Of a stretch of 54,484 bases of DNA, positions 1-6,746 are shown in pieces. The notes beneath the pieces were generated by a model, which worked only from the letters and a program-made list of their open reading frames with translations, ran no database searches and was not told where the DNA came from. Every line of letters begins with the position of its first letter. Position 1 is the first letter of the stretch. The position numbers and the translations under genes were made by a program. The DNA comes from Lachnospiraceae bacterium (GTDB taxonomy: Bacteria; Bacillota; Clostridia; Lachnospirales; Lachnospiraceae): NCBI GenBank assembly GCA_021201665.1, contig JAJQEO010000037.1:1-54484 (forward strand), in the 5' to 3' direction.

Positions 1-2
1 GT

Positions 3-158
3 GAGAAATGGGTCCAGAGCAGGGTCATCCCTGCCAGCAGGCAAAATATCGGGGAAATCCTTCGGGTAAACGGAATGAACCAGTATGACGAGCATCAATT
101 ATTGATAAAAAATGAGGGACGGAGCTGTCAGGATGAATTTTATATAGAGCGCGTTTAG
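3..158 (+). CDS. C-terminal end of a conserved protein, possibly HipA-associated (partial, runs off window)
   Basis: Frame 3 is open from the window edge to a TAG at 156-158 and gives 51 residues rich in family-like features, including NIGEILRVNG, YDEHQLL and GRSCQDEFY. From memory this resembles the C-terminus of small Firmicutes proteins encoded beside HipA-like kinases, where the end reads roughly 'R..P..R.NI...L...GL.EYDE..LL....GRS.QDDFY'. That assignment is recall, not a search. A ten-base inverted repeat overlaps the stop codon. The start lies outside the window, so nothing can be said about the N-terminus. Confidence 0.45.
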   Translation, partial: EKWVQSRVIPASRQNIGEILRVNGMNQYDEHQLLIKNEGRSCQDEFYIERV

Positions 159-168
159 AAACGCGCTC
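147..168. terminator. Inverted repeat overlapping a stop codon
   Basis: GAGCGCGTTT and AAACGCGCTC form a perfect 10-bp inverted repeat separated by two bases (practically an 8-bp stem with a 6-base loop). It covers the stop codon of the preceding reading frame. There is no clear T-run after it on the plus strand, so it may be a weak or Rho-assisted terminator, or only an mRNA 3' stabiliser. Confidence 0.4.
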
Positions 169-299
169 TCTCACGTTCCGAAGTCCTGTCTGTTAATAAT
201 CATTTCTTCCTTTCGCCACAGGTACAGTTGAGCCTTCGGAAGGCAATTAAGATTTCCGAATCTGTTCAATTTTGCAGGTATGTTCTTTGCTGTTTTTTA

Positions 300-461
300 T
301 CATAATTCCTTCGTCTGGCAGCTGCGGGAAGAGCCATCGCCTTTTTCGTATCTTTCATAATCGAAGTTTTCTGCGATCCGCTCTCCCAGGACACAGATGT
401 CTTTCTTCACAAAGCTTCCGTTTTCGTCAAATACCTGTACATCTCTGATTCTCATGCTCAT
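300..461 (-). pseudogene. nagA 5' remnant (duplicate of the nagA start at 44094)
   Basis: An ATG at 461 opens a 53-residue frame whose first 40 residues match the N-terminus of the intact nagA at 42754-44094 almost residue for residue: MSMRIRDVQVFDENG versus MDMRIRDVEVFEENG, then SFVKKDICVLGERIAE in both, then DYERYEK. After that point the similarity stops and the frame ends at a TGA (300-302). No metal-binding or catalytic part of N-acetylglucosamine-6-phosphate deacetylase remains. It lies directly downstream of a Fic/SGNH chimera, the same gene order as in the intact locus, so both pieces belong to one duplicated segment. Confidence 0.8.
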
Positions 462-478
462 ACAGACCTCCGTCCGGC

Positions 479-799
479 TCAGATCTGTCCGTTTGTCACA
501 AAGCCAGCGATATATTCCGCAAAATACCGGTTGCCGTCACGGAACGGATGGATACACAAAAAGTCAAGAATCACGCAGGGAATCAAAAGAAGCTGGTTAA
601 TATTCGCATCATTTTTAGCATCCATATATGCCAGCTCCAGCTGTTCCATAGCTGCCTGTGTCTCTGCCGCCGGAACCGGGCGAAATCTCACTCTCCTGTT
701 TCCATCCGCATCTACTTCCAGAATGACATTATCGTCGGTCTTATATCTGCCTCCATATTCGTATCCGGCAATGGACATCATCGTCTCATGAAGCCGCAA
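479..799 (-). pseudogene. Fic-SGNH chimeric pseudogene
   Basis: The 106-residue frame begins with residues equivalent to 116-203 of the intact Fic protein at 44532-45578 (RLHETMMSIAGYEYGG through CIHPFRDGN) and then switches to RYFAEYIAGFV, the tail of the SGNH fragment at 44193-44456. The junction (530-535) falls in GTTGCC, which is present at both parental points (44970-44975 and 44238-44243), so a deletion of about 732 bp at a 6-bp microhomology explains it. The Fic motif is cut after HPFRDGN, losing GR. The Fic N-terminus is missing as well, by a second deletion (see 800-876). No good ribosome binding site precedes the ATG at 799. Almost certainly not functional. Confidence 0.85.
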
Positions 800-876
800 A
801 ATGTCACTCTGCCGAAAATCAAGTCTGGCGGGCTGTTTTCTGCATATATTCTGGATTTTTTATATGCAAAAAACAG
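800..876 (-). promoter_or_regulatory. Relic of the fic control region with second deletion junction
   Basis: Upstream of the chimeric frame the Fic sequence continues back only to LDFRQ and then jumps, at TCAAG, to sequence matching the promoter region of the intact fic gene. In the intact copy TCAAG occurs at 45259-45263 and 45628-45632, so about 369 bp between them were lost here. The retained inverted repeat CTGTTTTCTGCATAT (833-847) and ATATGCAAAAAACAG (862-876) has one mismatch and corresponds to 45642-45684. Confidence 0.75.
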
Positions 877-914
877 AATGTCAATGTTACCGCTCTCCTC
901 CTCAGATAGATTCT

Positions 915-2525
915 CTATAGCACCTCAATTTTGCAGCGATGTACTTTATCCTTTCGATAGTACCCAATGCCAACCAATATAATTCTGCCCGTTGTCTTCG
1001 GCTGTTCCCCGATCTTTCCCTGAAACTTCAGCGCATAATTCTTATCCTTAATCTGCTTCAGTGCCGTTTCTGGGGAATCGTCAACTTTAAGCTCGATAAT
1101 AATCCCGTCGTCCATGCGGTTATGCGGATAAAAAATATAATCTACATATCCGATTCCGGCCTGATCTTCTCGTTGCATATCATATTTATTCCTTGCTGCA
1201 ATGTACGCAAGCTTCACGCTGCCAGATAATTCAGCTTCATCATTATATGCCTTTAAAGGGGATTCTGTAGTGTGAACAATAGCCAGCACTTTCCCCACCG
1301 TGTCCTCATCTCCATCATAGGTAGCCTGCAGGATTCGAGCAGATTCTTTTTCTAATTCACGCATATAACTATACTTTGGCTCTGTCCGTATAATCCGGTC
1401 AAACTCAAGCTCCAATTCTTTATTCGGTATCCGTACACAGCCATCGTAATAATTCAGATATCCATAAACCGTCATGACAGAAAAAATTTCATCCCTGTTC
1501 TTTAGTTCTGTTGCCGTGGATGCATATTCTGAAAGGTCTGCCTTTACCGGTTCCCCGGCTGCAAGAAGCATCACTGCATCTTTTACACCATCAATGTCGT
1601 TCAGAACGTACTCTCTCAATTCATCATATTCTCCAGCCTTTGCCCAATAATTATTGGTCGCATTCCGGGTGAGAGCCTGCACGACAGAATTCGGATTATA
1701 GATGCTGACACCGTTTCCTCTTTGGTACCCATCATACCAGTCCGCCAGATCCTCCCGTGAAAATCCCGGTGCGGCGCAGTTACTCAAATAACGCTGATAC
1801 AGCTCATCCACCTCTTCACTGGTAAATCCAAAATACTCATCGTACATATCGCTGTTTGCCATATTATACTCTGCGAAATGATTCATTGTATCGCTGGCTG
1901 AATATTTTTTTATAGGAAGGACTCCGGTCAGATAAGCCAGCTCGACATATGCCATTCCTTTCGTCATTCCTCCAAGAAAAGCAGTGAATTTCCCTCTGTC
2001 AGATTCTGTAAAATAATCTTTATGAAAAACATAATCCCACTCATCAAAAATCAGCAGAAATTTTTCGTTATTATGTGCCAACGAAACAGTTCGTAAAACT
2101 GCCCCCATGGAATCCTCAGCATCAATTTCCACATCCGGATATGCCCTTTTTAAATCTCGTACCAACCGTTTTTTTATAGTAGTAATGTATTGTTTATAGG
2201 ATTCGCATTCTTCTACAGCACGGCTAAAATCAATATAGATCAGATTATGCTGATTCAGATGTTTCGCGTAATTATTGTTCTTGACTATCTTTAAGTAAGA
2301 AAACACTTCTGAACTGTCTGTCCCTTTTCCAAAAAAGGCTCCCATCATAGCGGCAACCATTGATTTTCCAAACCTTCGCGGTCTCGTAACCGAAATATAA
2401 TTTCGCCCCTGCTCCAAAAGCGTGATCATTTCTCCGAGCATTTTCGTCTTATCCACAAAATAAGGTTTCTCTGTCTCACCCTTATACAATTCAAGAACAT
2501 CCTCCGGATTCAGATAATATCCCAT
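915..2525 (-). CDS. AAA-ATPase-like / PD-(D/E)XK nuclease-like protein
   Basis: This 536-residue protein begins with the layout of the AAA-ATPase_like family common in gut Clostridia and Bacteroidetes: a FVDKTKML segment, a P-loop RPRRFGKS (residues 48-55) and a Walker-B-like LLIFDEWDYVF near residue 160. The C-terminal 70 residues carry DDGIIIELKV and a later lysine-rich segment, the pattern of the DUF1703 PD-(D/E)XK nuclease-like fold. The start at 2525 is supported by AGGAGGTGAATGAAG directly upstream. The family is widespread and multi-copy but has no established role; nuclease or toxin-like and mobile-element functions have been guessed. The window has two more ATPases with nuclease-like tails (8296-9684, 51352-52935). 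Family call is secure, function unknown. Confidence 0.85.
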   Translation of the reverse strand: MGYYLNPEDVLELYKGETEKPYFVDKTKMLGEMITLLEQGRNYISVTRPRRFGKSMVAAMMGAFFGKGTDSSEVFSYLKIVKNNNYAKHLNQHNLIYIDFSRAVEECESYKQYITTIKKRLVRDLKRAYPDVEIDAEDSMGAVLRTVSLAHNNEKFLLIFDEWDYVFHKDYFTESDRGKFTAFLGGMTKGMAYVELAYLTGVLPIKKYSASDTMNHFAEYNMANSDMYDEYFGFTSEEVDELYQRYLSNCAAPGFSREDLADWYDGYQRGNGVSIYNPNSVVQALTRNATNNYWAKAGEYDELREYVLNDIDGVKDAVMLLAAGEPVKADLSEYASTATELKNRDEIFSVMTVYGYLNYYDGCVRIPNKELELEFDRIIRTEPKYSYMRELEKESARILQATYDGDEDTVGKVLAIVHTTESPLKAYNDEAELSGSVKLAYIAARNKYDMQREDQAGIGYVDYIFYPHNRMDDGIIIELKVDDSPETALKQIKDKNYALKFQGKIGEQPKTTGRIILVGIGYYRKDKVHRCKIEVL

Positions 2526-2661
2526 TCTTCATTCACCTCCTGATTTTACCGCGTCAGCAGGACTTTATTTTATTTCATTCTTAATCTCTTGTTCCGTTTC
2601 CTGTATCTTTAGATTACCACGATGACTCTGGAAATACAATCAAAAGAATATTTTTTTATTT

Positions 2662-2974
2662 ACTCTCTTTACCCAGCGAATCGGATGCAATATCCGCACC
2701 TATATCTCCCTGATGCGGATCAACACGTCCAGGCGCATGCTGCTCCAGACCGACCTCTCCATCGGAGAAATTGCTCAGCGCTGCGGTTACTCTTCCATCG
2801 CAGCTTCAACCGTGATTTTCTCGATCTTACCGGTATGCCGCCGCGCGATTACCGGCAGAGCGAAAAACCGGACCGGATGACAAATTACCGCACGCCGCTG
2901 GTAAACGAAATCCTTTTAAAGCAATGGGAATCGCCGGAATTTACCGGGTATCCGCAGCAGAATATTATTCAGTA
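2662..2974 (+). pseudogene. AraC-family regulator C-terminal remnant, frameshifted
   Basis: Two overlapping frames together spell the second half of an AraC DNA-binding domain. The first frame (from 2662) reads LFTQRIGCNIRTYISLMRIN, then LSIGEIAQRCGYSS; the second frame continues SFNRDFLDLTGMPPRDYRQ and ends at a TAG (2972-2974). The switch is close to 2800, where one or two bases break the frame between the two helix-turn-helix units. No ligand-binding domain lies upstream. This is a decayed gene end with no identifiable target. Confidence 0.75.
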
Positions 2975-3009
2975 GCCTGAACCGCTGAAATTTAAAAATC
3001 AGAAAAACA

Positions 3010-3050
3010 AGGCAGCGGACACCTTTCAAAAAGGCCGCTGCCTGCAAAAC
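3010..3050 (-). terminator. Rho-independent terminator after rubredoxin
   Basis: AGGCAGCGG (3010-3018) pairs with CCGCTGCCT (3035-3043). Read on the minus strand, the stem is followed by TGTTTTTCTG, so it terminates the rubredoxin transcript ending at 3064. Confidence 0.75.
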
Positions 3051-3063
3051 AACTATTTCGTTT

Positions 3064-3219
3064 TTATGCCTCGCTGAACTGATCCTTGCCTACCTGGCAG
3101 AGCGGGCATACCCAGTCATCCGGAAGATCTTCCCACTTCGTGCCGGGTGCGATTCCATTGTCCGGATCGCCGAGTGCCTCGTCATACTCATAACCGCAGA
3201 CGTCACATACGTACTTCAT
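3064..3219 (-). CDS. Rubredoxin
   Basis: A 51-residue protein with both rubredoxin Fe knuckles: CDVCGYEYD (Cys5, Cys8) and [11 protein letters not shown] (Cys38, Cys41). The intervening conserved aromatic and Asp-Pro segment ([19 protein letters not shown]) is typical. It is a cytoplasmic one-electron carrier, in anaerobes usually feeding superoxide reductase, rubrerythrin or flavodiiron proteins; a superoxide reductase gene lies 1 kb away. TTAGGAGGTGAG precedes the ATG. A clean promoter (3257-3285) and an upstream box shared with the 6405 gene suggest redox regulation. Length matches the family. Confidence 0.97.
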   Translation of the reverse strand: MKYVCDVCGYEYDEALGDPDNGIAPGTKWEDLPDDWVCPLCQVGKDQFSEA

Positions 3220-3256
3220 ATTCTCACCTCCTAATAAAAACCATCATAGCAGCATC

Positions 3257-3285
3257 AGTATATATGCAAATCCCAAAAAGTGCAA
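3257..3285 (-). promoter_or_regulatory. Rubredoxin promoter
   Basis: On the minus strand, TTGCAC (3280-3285) and TATACT (3257-3262) are separated by exactly 17 bases, a good sigma-A promoter about 40 bp before the start codon. Confidence 0.75.
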
Positions 3286-3295
3286 GACTGTCACA

Positions 3296-3325
3296 TTTTT
3301 ATGAGCCACTATTTTTTTCATAGTT
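3296..3325 (-). promoter_or_regulatory. Upstream box shared with the 6405 promoter
   Basis: The minus strand reads AACTATGA, a short A/T run, ATAGTG, then CTCATAAA. ACTAT and ATAGT form an inverted repeat around a 7-base spacer. A near-identical box lies at 6513-6543, and in both cases it starts 15-16 bp upstream of the -35 element. The conserved placement argues for a common activator; the HxlR protein encoded between the two genes is the obvious candidate. Confidence 0.6.
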
Positions 3326-3342
3326 CCTGTGCAAATGATCCG

Positions 3343-3438
3343 TCATTTTTTCGCAGCAATTGCCTCAATCTCGCAAAGAACTCCCTTGGGAAGAGTCTTT
3401 ACCGCGACACAGCTTCTCGCAGGCTCCGAGATGAATAG
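3343..3438 (-). pseudogene. RidA C-terminal remnant
   Basis: The minus-strand frame ending at a TGA (3343-3345) reads ISEPARSCVAVKTLPKGVL, then CEIEAIAAKK. This is the C-terminal signature of RidA/YjgF enamine deaminases (PARSCVAV..LPKG...EIEAIA), including the conserved arginine of the active site. The remaining three quarters of the gene are absent upstream, where a different sequence with the 3546 promoter follows. It is a relic, probably left by a deletion. Confidence 0.75.
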
Positions 3439-3545
3439 TTACTCGTTCTCTCCGCGTCCCGCTGCAAGGTTCGCGGCACGAGTGTAACGCATATCCATGA
3501 ATGCACTGTTTTGGCATTTTTTGTGTTCTACGTCCATATTTATTC

Positions 3546-3574
3546 TTGACATATGTCATAAACTAGCGTATGCT
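3546..3574 (+). promoter_or_regulatory. Promoter with palindromic operator for the NifX-like gene
   Basis: TTGACA (3546-3551) and TATGCT (3569-3574) are 17 bases apart. The -35 element is embedded in the perfect 12-bp palindrome TGACATATGTCA (3547-3558), a likely operator. The leader to the ATG at 3747 is about 165 bases and holds no other feature I can name. Confidence 0.7.
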
Positions 3575-3746
3575 GTTTTCGTACAATCAATTGTCAGGAG
3601 ACAAACTCCAGTCAGGATCATGTTCTCATGGCAAAAATCTACCTCAAAGATACCAATGGGTCCAATAGTCATGCATCAAACTGCAAGCATCCAATTTGAT
3701 TCATGCCTTTGGACTCTGGTATCGTCATTCGAAAGGAGAAACCATT

Positions 3747-4172
3747 ATGAGAATAGCAGTTACTTACGAAAACGGACAGATTTATCAGCACTTTGGGCAT
3801 ACAGAGCAGTTTAAGGTTTACGACACAGAGGATGGAAAAATCGTAACCTCCAGGGTTGTCAGCACAAATGGTCAGGGACACGGCGCACTGGCCGGCGTTC
3901 TGAATGCCATCCAGACCGACGTCCTGATCTGCGGCGGCATCGGCGGCGGTGCACAGGATGCGCTCACATCAGCCGGTATCCGCTTATACGGCGGGGTGAC
4001 AGGCGATGCGGACGCGGCTGTGGAGGCACTGCTTGCCGGAACGCTTGCCTACAATCCGAACGTGCGCTGCAGCCACCATGAGGGAGAACACCATGGAGAC
4101 AACTGCGGCGGGCATGGCGGACACCATCACGGAGAAGGCCATGAATGCCGGCACGGCCACTGCACAGACTGA
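3747..4172 (+). CDS. NifB/NifX-family iron-molybdenum cluster-binding protein with His-rich tail
   Basis: The 141-residue protein has the dinitrogenase iron-molybdenum cofactor fold: MRIAVTYENGQIYQHFGHTEQF at the start, then a Gly-rich CGGIGGGAQDAL loop and an alternating AGIRLYGG strand. The last 35 residues are rich in His, Gly and Cys (HHEGEHHG, GGHHHGEGHECRHGHC), a probable metal-binding tail. Proteins of this family in non-nitrogen-fixing anaerobes are thought to carry FeS or other metal clusters; no nif gene is present here. AAAGGAGAAACC supports the ATG at 3747 rather than the upstream in-frame ATG at 3696. The next gene, desulfoferrodoxin, starts 94 bp downstream on the same strand, possibly cotranscribed. 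Confidence 0.88.
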   Translation: MRIAVTYENGQIYQHFGHTEQFKVYDTEDGKIVTSRVVSTNGQGHGALAGVLNAIQTDVLICGGIGGGAQDALTSAGIRLYGGVTGDADAAVEALLAGTLAYNPNVRCSHHEGEHHGDNCGGHGGHHHGEGHECRHGHCTD

Positions 4173-4266
4173 GCGCAGCTGGTGGGTTGACAGGTACAGG
4201 GGACTATCCTGAAAAGTTACAATCTGGTATCATAATCAAAAGCGAAACGAAAAGGAGAATATGCAA

Positions 4267-4641
4267 ATGGAATTAAAATTTTATATCTGTGAACGCTGCG
4301 GCAATATCATTATGAAGGTCAAAGATCAGGGTACGCCAGTCTCATGCTGCGGCCAGAAAATGAGGGAGCTCATCCCGGGCACAACCGACGCAGCAGTCGA
4401 AAAGCACGTCCCGGATTATAAGGTAGAAAAGAATCTTGTCCTTGTAAATGTCGGCTCTGTAGACCATCCGATGCTCCCGGAGCATTACATCGAATGGGTC
4501 GCGCTCAAAACAGCGCAGGGCGCCCAGATCAAAAAGCTGAATCCAGGTGAAAAGCCGGCTGTCACCTTCGCGCTCAGCGACGGCGACAAGGCGGAAGAGG
4601 TCTATGCTTACTGCAACCTTCACGGGATGGGGAAAGCGTAA
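4267..4641 (+). CDS. dfx: Desulfoferrodoxin (superoxide reductase)
   Basis: This protein reduces superoxide to hydrogen peroxide in the cytoplasm using electrons from rubredoxin. The N-terminal desulforedoxin domain has CERCGN and the paired CC of SCCGQ that bind Fe(SCys)4. The C-terminal neelaredoxin domain has EKHVP, HPMLPEHYIEW and CNLHG, supplying the glutamate, histidines and cysteine of the Fe(His)4Cys active site. The first ATG (4261) sits only three bases from GGAG, so the second ATG (4267, MELKFYICE) nine bases away is preferred; the protein is then 124 residues, the usual size. The short hairpin TTCATAAAT / ATTTATGAA follows at 4646-4666. Its natural partner rubredoxin is encoded nearby on the other strand. 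Confidence 0.95.
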   Translation: MELKFYICERCGNIIMKVKDQGTPVSCCGQKMRELIPGTTDAAVEKHVPDYKVEKNLVLVNVGSVDHPMLPEHYIEWVALKTAQGAQIKKLNPGEKPAVTFALSDGDKAEEVYAYCNLHGMGKA

Positions 4642-4690
4642 TATTTTCATAAATAATATTTATGAAGGTACTGAATCATGAAATTATATG

Positions 4691-4925
4691 AAATTACATT
4701 TCTGCCGCAATGCAGACGCTATGGGTATTTCCCTGACTGACCTGGATGCTTATGTCCTCTCCCATGGACATTATGACCATTCCGGCGGCTTTGAGGAACT
4801 GTTTCGCCGCGCTCCGGCCGCGAAGGTATATGCACGAAAAGAGGCACTGGATGTTTATCTGTCCACTGCCGGAGGAATGCATGAGATCAGTGTGCCGCAG
4901 AATGTCGCATTCCAGTCTGACCGAT
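4691..4925 (+). pseudogene. Metallo-beta-lactamase-fold fragment
   Basis: The frame contains GISLTDLDAYVLSHGHYDHS followed by GG, the metal-binding HxHxDH core of an MBL hydrolase, and about 50 more family-like residues (FRRAPAAKVYARKEAL). The N-terminal beta strands and everything beyond the first metal motif are missing. The sequence after about 4925 belongs to a different gene on the opposite strand, so this is an internal fragment trapped at a rearrangement point. It has no ribosome binding site. Confidence 0.7.
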
Positions 4926-5055
4926 TTCTTCCTCTTTCGGTTTCTCCAGCTTTGCAGGAATGCCTACATCAACAGAAAGCTGACGTACCGCGTCGATGGC
5001 TGCCTGGCGGTAAGCTGGCTGATCCATGCCAGTCGTGTCCATATACGGTTCTTCT
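4925..5055 (-). pseudogene. Iron-containing alcohol dehydrogenase C-terminal fragment (probable)
   Basis: On the minus strand one frame reads MDTTGMDQPAYRQAAIDAVR, then QLSVDVGIPAKLEKPKEEE. This resembles the helical C-terminal domain of iron-dependent alcohol or lactaldehyde dehydrogenases, in which 'A...A...L..DVGIP..L' is conserved just before the end. The Rossmann and iron-binding parts are absent, and the fragment abuts the MBL fragment at about 4925. Family assignment is from memory of the motif and is moderately sure. Confidence 0.5.
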
Positions 5056-5060
5056 GCTAT

Positions 5061-5441
5061 TTATGAGGTGTGATAGTCGCATTTCTGACAGTAAGTCATC
5101 TCTTCATCCGGATTTTGCTTATAAAAAATGCCTGACCACCGGCAGATGCTCTGCAGGATAGGAACAACCGTTTTTCCAGTCTCTGTCAGAGAATATTCCA
5201 CCCGGGGCGGGATCTCATTATAGGATTTCCGCTCCACAATTCCATTCGCGATCAGGTTTTTCAGCGTAGCTGCAAGGACTGCATCCGTAATATTTCCCAT
5301 CTCGCGGCGGATTTCACTATAGCGCAGCGTCCCCATTCCCGCAAGGACACAGATGATCCTGGAATCCCATTTTCCGCCAAACACACCAAGTCCATATTCC
5401 AGCGGACAGCGAATATCCTCCTTGAGTTTTTTCTGATACAT
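5061..5441 (-). CDS. HxlR-family transcriptional regulator
   Basis: The 126-residue protein has the winged-helix layout of HxlR/YodB regulators: CPLEYGLGVFGGKWDSRII near the N-terminus, LRYSEIRREMGNITDAVLAA as the recognition-helix region, and VERKSYNEIPPRVEYSLTET as the wing. AAGGAGG upstream of the ATG at 5441 fixes the start and excludes the longer frame from 5498. Some HxlR proteins sense thiol-reactive or electrophilic stress through cysteine; here cysteines lie at residues 9 and 29 and in CQKC near the C-terminus. It is flanked by redox genes, and a shared box upstream of rubredoxin and the 6405 gene is its likely target. Confidence 0.92.
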   Translation of the reverse strand: MYQKKLKEDIRCPLEYGLGVFGGKWDSRIICVLAGMGTLRYSEIRREMGNITDAVLAATLKNLIANGIVERKSYNEIPPRVEYSLTETGKTVVPILQSICRWSGIFYKQNPDEEMTYCQKCDYHTS

Positions 5442-5513
5442 GGCATAATCCTCCTTCCGTAATCCGGTTCTCCGCCTGCTGCAGGCAGCGCAAATCAAGA
5501 ACGGTATCGCGCC

Positions 5514-5580
5514 CCTCGCCGGGTTTTACCCCCAATCTTTGTTTGTGGAGCGTGGGCATCCGGCACTTCATACGGGATAT
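5514..5580. repeat. Degenerate hairpin-repeat modules
   Basis: CTCGCCGGGT followed about 35 bp later by GCATCCGGCACTTCATACGG and GATATGC reproduces, in degraded form, the two modules that alternate at 54400-54484 (CTCGCCGGGT and GCATCCCACGCTTCGCATGG). The second module folds as a short hairpin (CATCC/GGATA). Confidence 0.45.
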
Positions 5581-5651
5581 GCATTCGCGGAGCGATTCTT
5601 CATTGTGCGGCTTTCATTATACACGAGAAATATTCTTTTTTATAGCAGCTT

Positions 5652-5867
5652 TTAAAATGAAAAACTGCTTGTTTCCGCCAATTCTATAAGCGCAGGCGCT
5701 CCCTTGTGACAAATCGCGACGCAGCTTCCACAGCCAACACATTTTTCCGTGTCTACTTCACTTTTCCATCCCGCTTTCATACGGATCGCGTGTTGAGGAC
5801 AGGCAACGATGCAGGCACCACAGCCGACGCATTTTTCCGGTCTGATATATGCTTTTTCAGAATTCAT
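5652..5867 (-). CDS. 4Fe-4S dicluster ferredoxin
   Basis: The 71-residue protein has two complete CxxCxxCxxxC cluster motifs: CVGCGACIVACPQHAI and CVGCGSCVAICHKGA. The layout and size fit a small bacterial 2[4Fe-4S]-type ferredoxin, a cytoplasmic low-potential electron carrier. The ATG at 5867 has AAAGAGGAA directly before it, with rather tight spacing. A longer frame could start at 5900, but that lies inside the hairpin at 5880-5913, so 5867 is preferred. The last ten residues (LAETSSFSF) are unusual but harmless. It follows the flavin protein gene on the same strand, separated by that hairpin. Confidence 0.9.
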   Translation of the reverse strand: MNSEKAYIRPEKCVGCGACIVACPQHAIRMKAGWKSEVDTEKCVGCGSCVAICHKGAPALIELAETSSFSF

Positions 5868-5879
5868 TTCCTCTTTATG

Positions 5880-5913
5880 AAAACAGGTGCAGAACCACAT
5901 CCGCACCTGTTTT
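5880..5913 (-). terminator. Terminator-like hairpin between flavin protein and ferredoxin genes
   Basis: AAAACAGGTGC (5880-5890) and GCACCTGTTTT (5903-5913) are perfectly complementary. On the minus strand the stem ends in TTTT, so it may stop or attenuate transcription from 6405 before the ferredoxin start at 5867. Confidence 0.6.
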
Positions 5914-5930
5914 ACTTTGCTCCTTTTAAG

Positions 5931-5967
5931 ATTTCGTGACTGTAAAAGTACCGAACAGTTACGAAAT
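5931..5967. repeat. Dispersed palindromic element, copy 1
   Basis: ATTTCGTGACTGT (5931-5943) pairs with ACAGTTACGAAAT (5955-5967) with one mismatch. The minus-strand core CGTAACTGTTC, GTAC, ACAGT recurs at 37447-37475 upstream of the ABC transporter operon, so this is a small dispersed repeat rather than a gene-specific terminator. Confidence 0.55.
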
Positions 5968-6009
5968 TTCCAGCATCTCGTTTTCTCCGGCTTATTGCCT
6001 CTGCCGATA

Positions 6010-6405
6010 TTAAAGGATTTTCTTATTGTCTGCGCCAGGTGTTGTAACAATCACCTTTTCCGGTGTGATAAGCAGCGCACCCTTTGCTGTGGCAGCCCCG
6101 TTAAACATCTTTTCTACCATTGCCTTAAATGCCGTCACAATGTCGCCGTCGGTCAGATACTCTGCTGTACCTTTGATCTGATACCCTTCCAGAGACTGAG
6201 CGTCATATACGGAGATCGCAATCTTCCCGCCGTTTGCTTTCAGGTTATTCAACGTTGTCTCAAGAAATACATCTCCTACAGCCAGCTTGCCGTCTTCCGT
6301 TACCATCTTAAAAGCAACCGGAACCACATTCGGCTCTCCGTCTGCGCAGGTCGCCAGATCCCACATACTTGCATCGAGCAGTTTTTTCACATTTTCGTTT
6401 AACAT
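6010..6405 (-). CDS. Pyridoxamine 5'-phosphate oxidase family protein
   Basis: The 131-residue protein has the split beta-barrel flavin-binding pattern: SMWDLATCADGEPNVVPVAF, GKLAVGDVFLETTLNNLK and GGKIAISVYD. Proteins of this small subfamily in anaerobes bind FMN or F420-like cofactors and are annotated as pyridoxamine oxidase-like; true vitamin B6 activity is unlikely at this size. ACAGGAGGTTCG precedes the ATG at 6405. The promoter (6474-6502) carries the same upstream box as rubredoxin, which suggests a shared redox regulon with the neighbouring HxlR protein. Confidence 0.88.
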   Translation of the reverse strand: MLNENVKKLLDASMWDLATCADGEPNVVPVAFKMVTEDGKLAVGDVFLETTLNNLKANGGKIAISVYDAQSLEGYQIKGTAEYLTDGDIVTAFKAMVEKMFNGAATAKGALLITPEKVIVTTPGADNKKIL

Positions 6406-6473
6406 AATACGAACCTCCTGTAATTGTTTTTTGTAATTGTTTTTTTGAAATCGTTCGTTTTTGAACTGTGCTA

Positions 6474-6502
6474 AGTATATCGGAGTCTCTGCGTAATAAC
6501 AA
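6474..6502 (-). promoter_or_regulatory. Promoter of the pyridoxamine-oxidase-like gene
   Basis: Minus-strand TTGTTA (6497-6502) and TATACT (6474-6479) are separated by 17 bases. The transcript would have a leader of about 65 bases. Confidence 0.72.
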
Positions 6503-6512
6503 GATATTAGCA

Positions 6513-6543
6513 AATTTATGAGTCACTATTAAATTTCATAGTT
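6513..6543 (-). promoter_or_regulatory. Upstream box shared with the rubredoxin promoter
   Basis: The minus strand reads AACTATGAAATTTAATAGTG then ACTCATAAAT. ACTAT and ATAGT form an inverted repeat with an 8-base spacer. It matches the box at 3296-3325 at nearly every position and begins 16 bp upstream of the -35 element, like its counterpart. Confidence 0.6.
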
Positions 6544-6615
6544 ATCATAAATAGATTTCATCAAAAATTTATCACAGTAAAAACTTAACGCTGGTTTTCA
6601 TCACTTTTTCCAGAC

Positions 6616-6644
6616 TTGTGTTTTTCTCGGCAATGTTATATGAT
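6616..6644 (+). promoter_or_regulatory. MATE exporter promoter
   Basis: TTGTGT (6616-6621) and TATGAT (6639-6644) are 17 bases apart. The same promoter is duplicated upstream of the MATE fragment at 9870. The leader to the ATG at 6747 is about 95 bases. Confidence 0.6.
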
Positions 6645-6746
6645 AGTCCGCATGAATGAAAGAATCGCATTTGAAATAAGTCGGCCGCAATCCCATTGAC
6701 TTCAAACGATGGGCAGTTCACCGACAAAATGCAAAGGACGGAAGAT

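Noticed and set aside
479-799. A functional Fic-SGNH fusion protein
   Set aside because: The join is an out-of-context microhomology deletion, the Fic motif is incomplete, the SGNH part lacks its nucleophile and there is no ribosome binding site.
6696-6746. MATE gene starting at the TTG at 6696
   Set aside because: No Shine-Dalgarno upstream; the extra residues are unlike MATE N-termini, and an ATG at 6747 gives the usual start.
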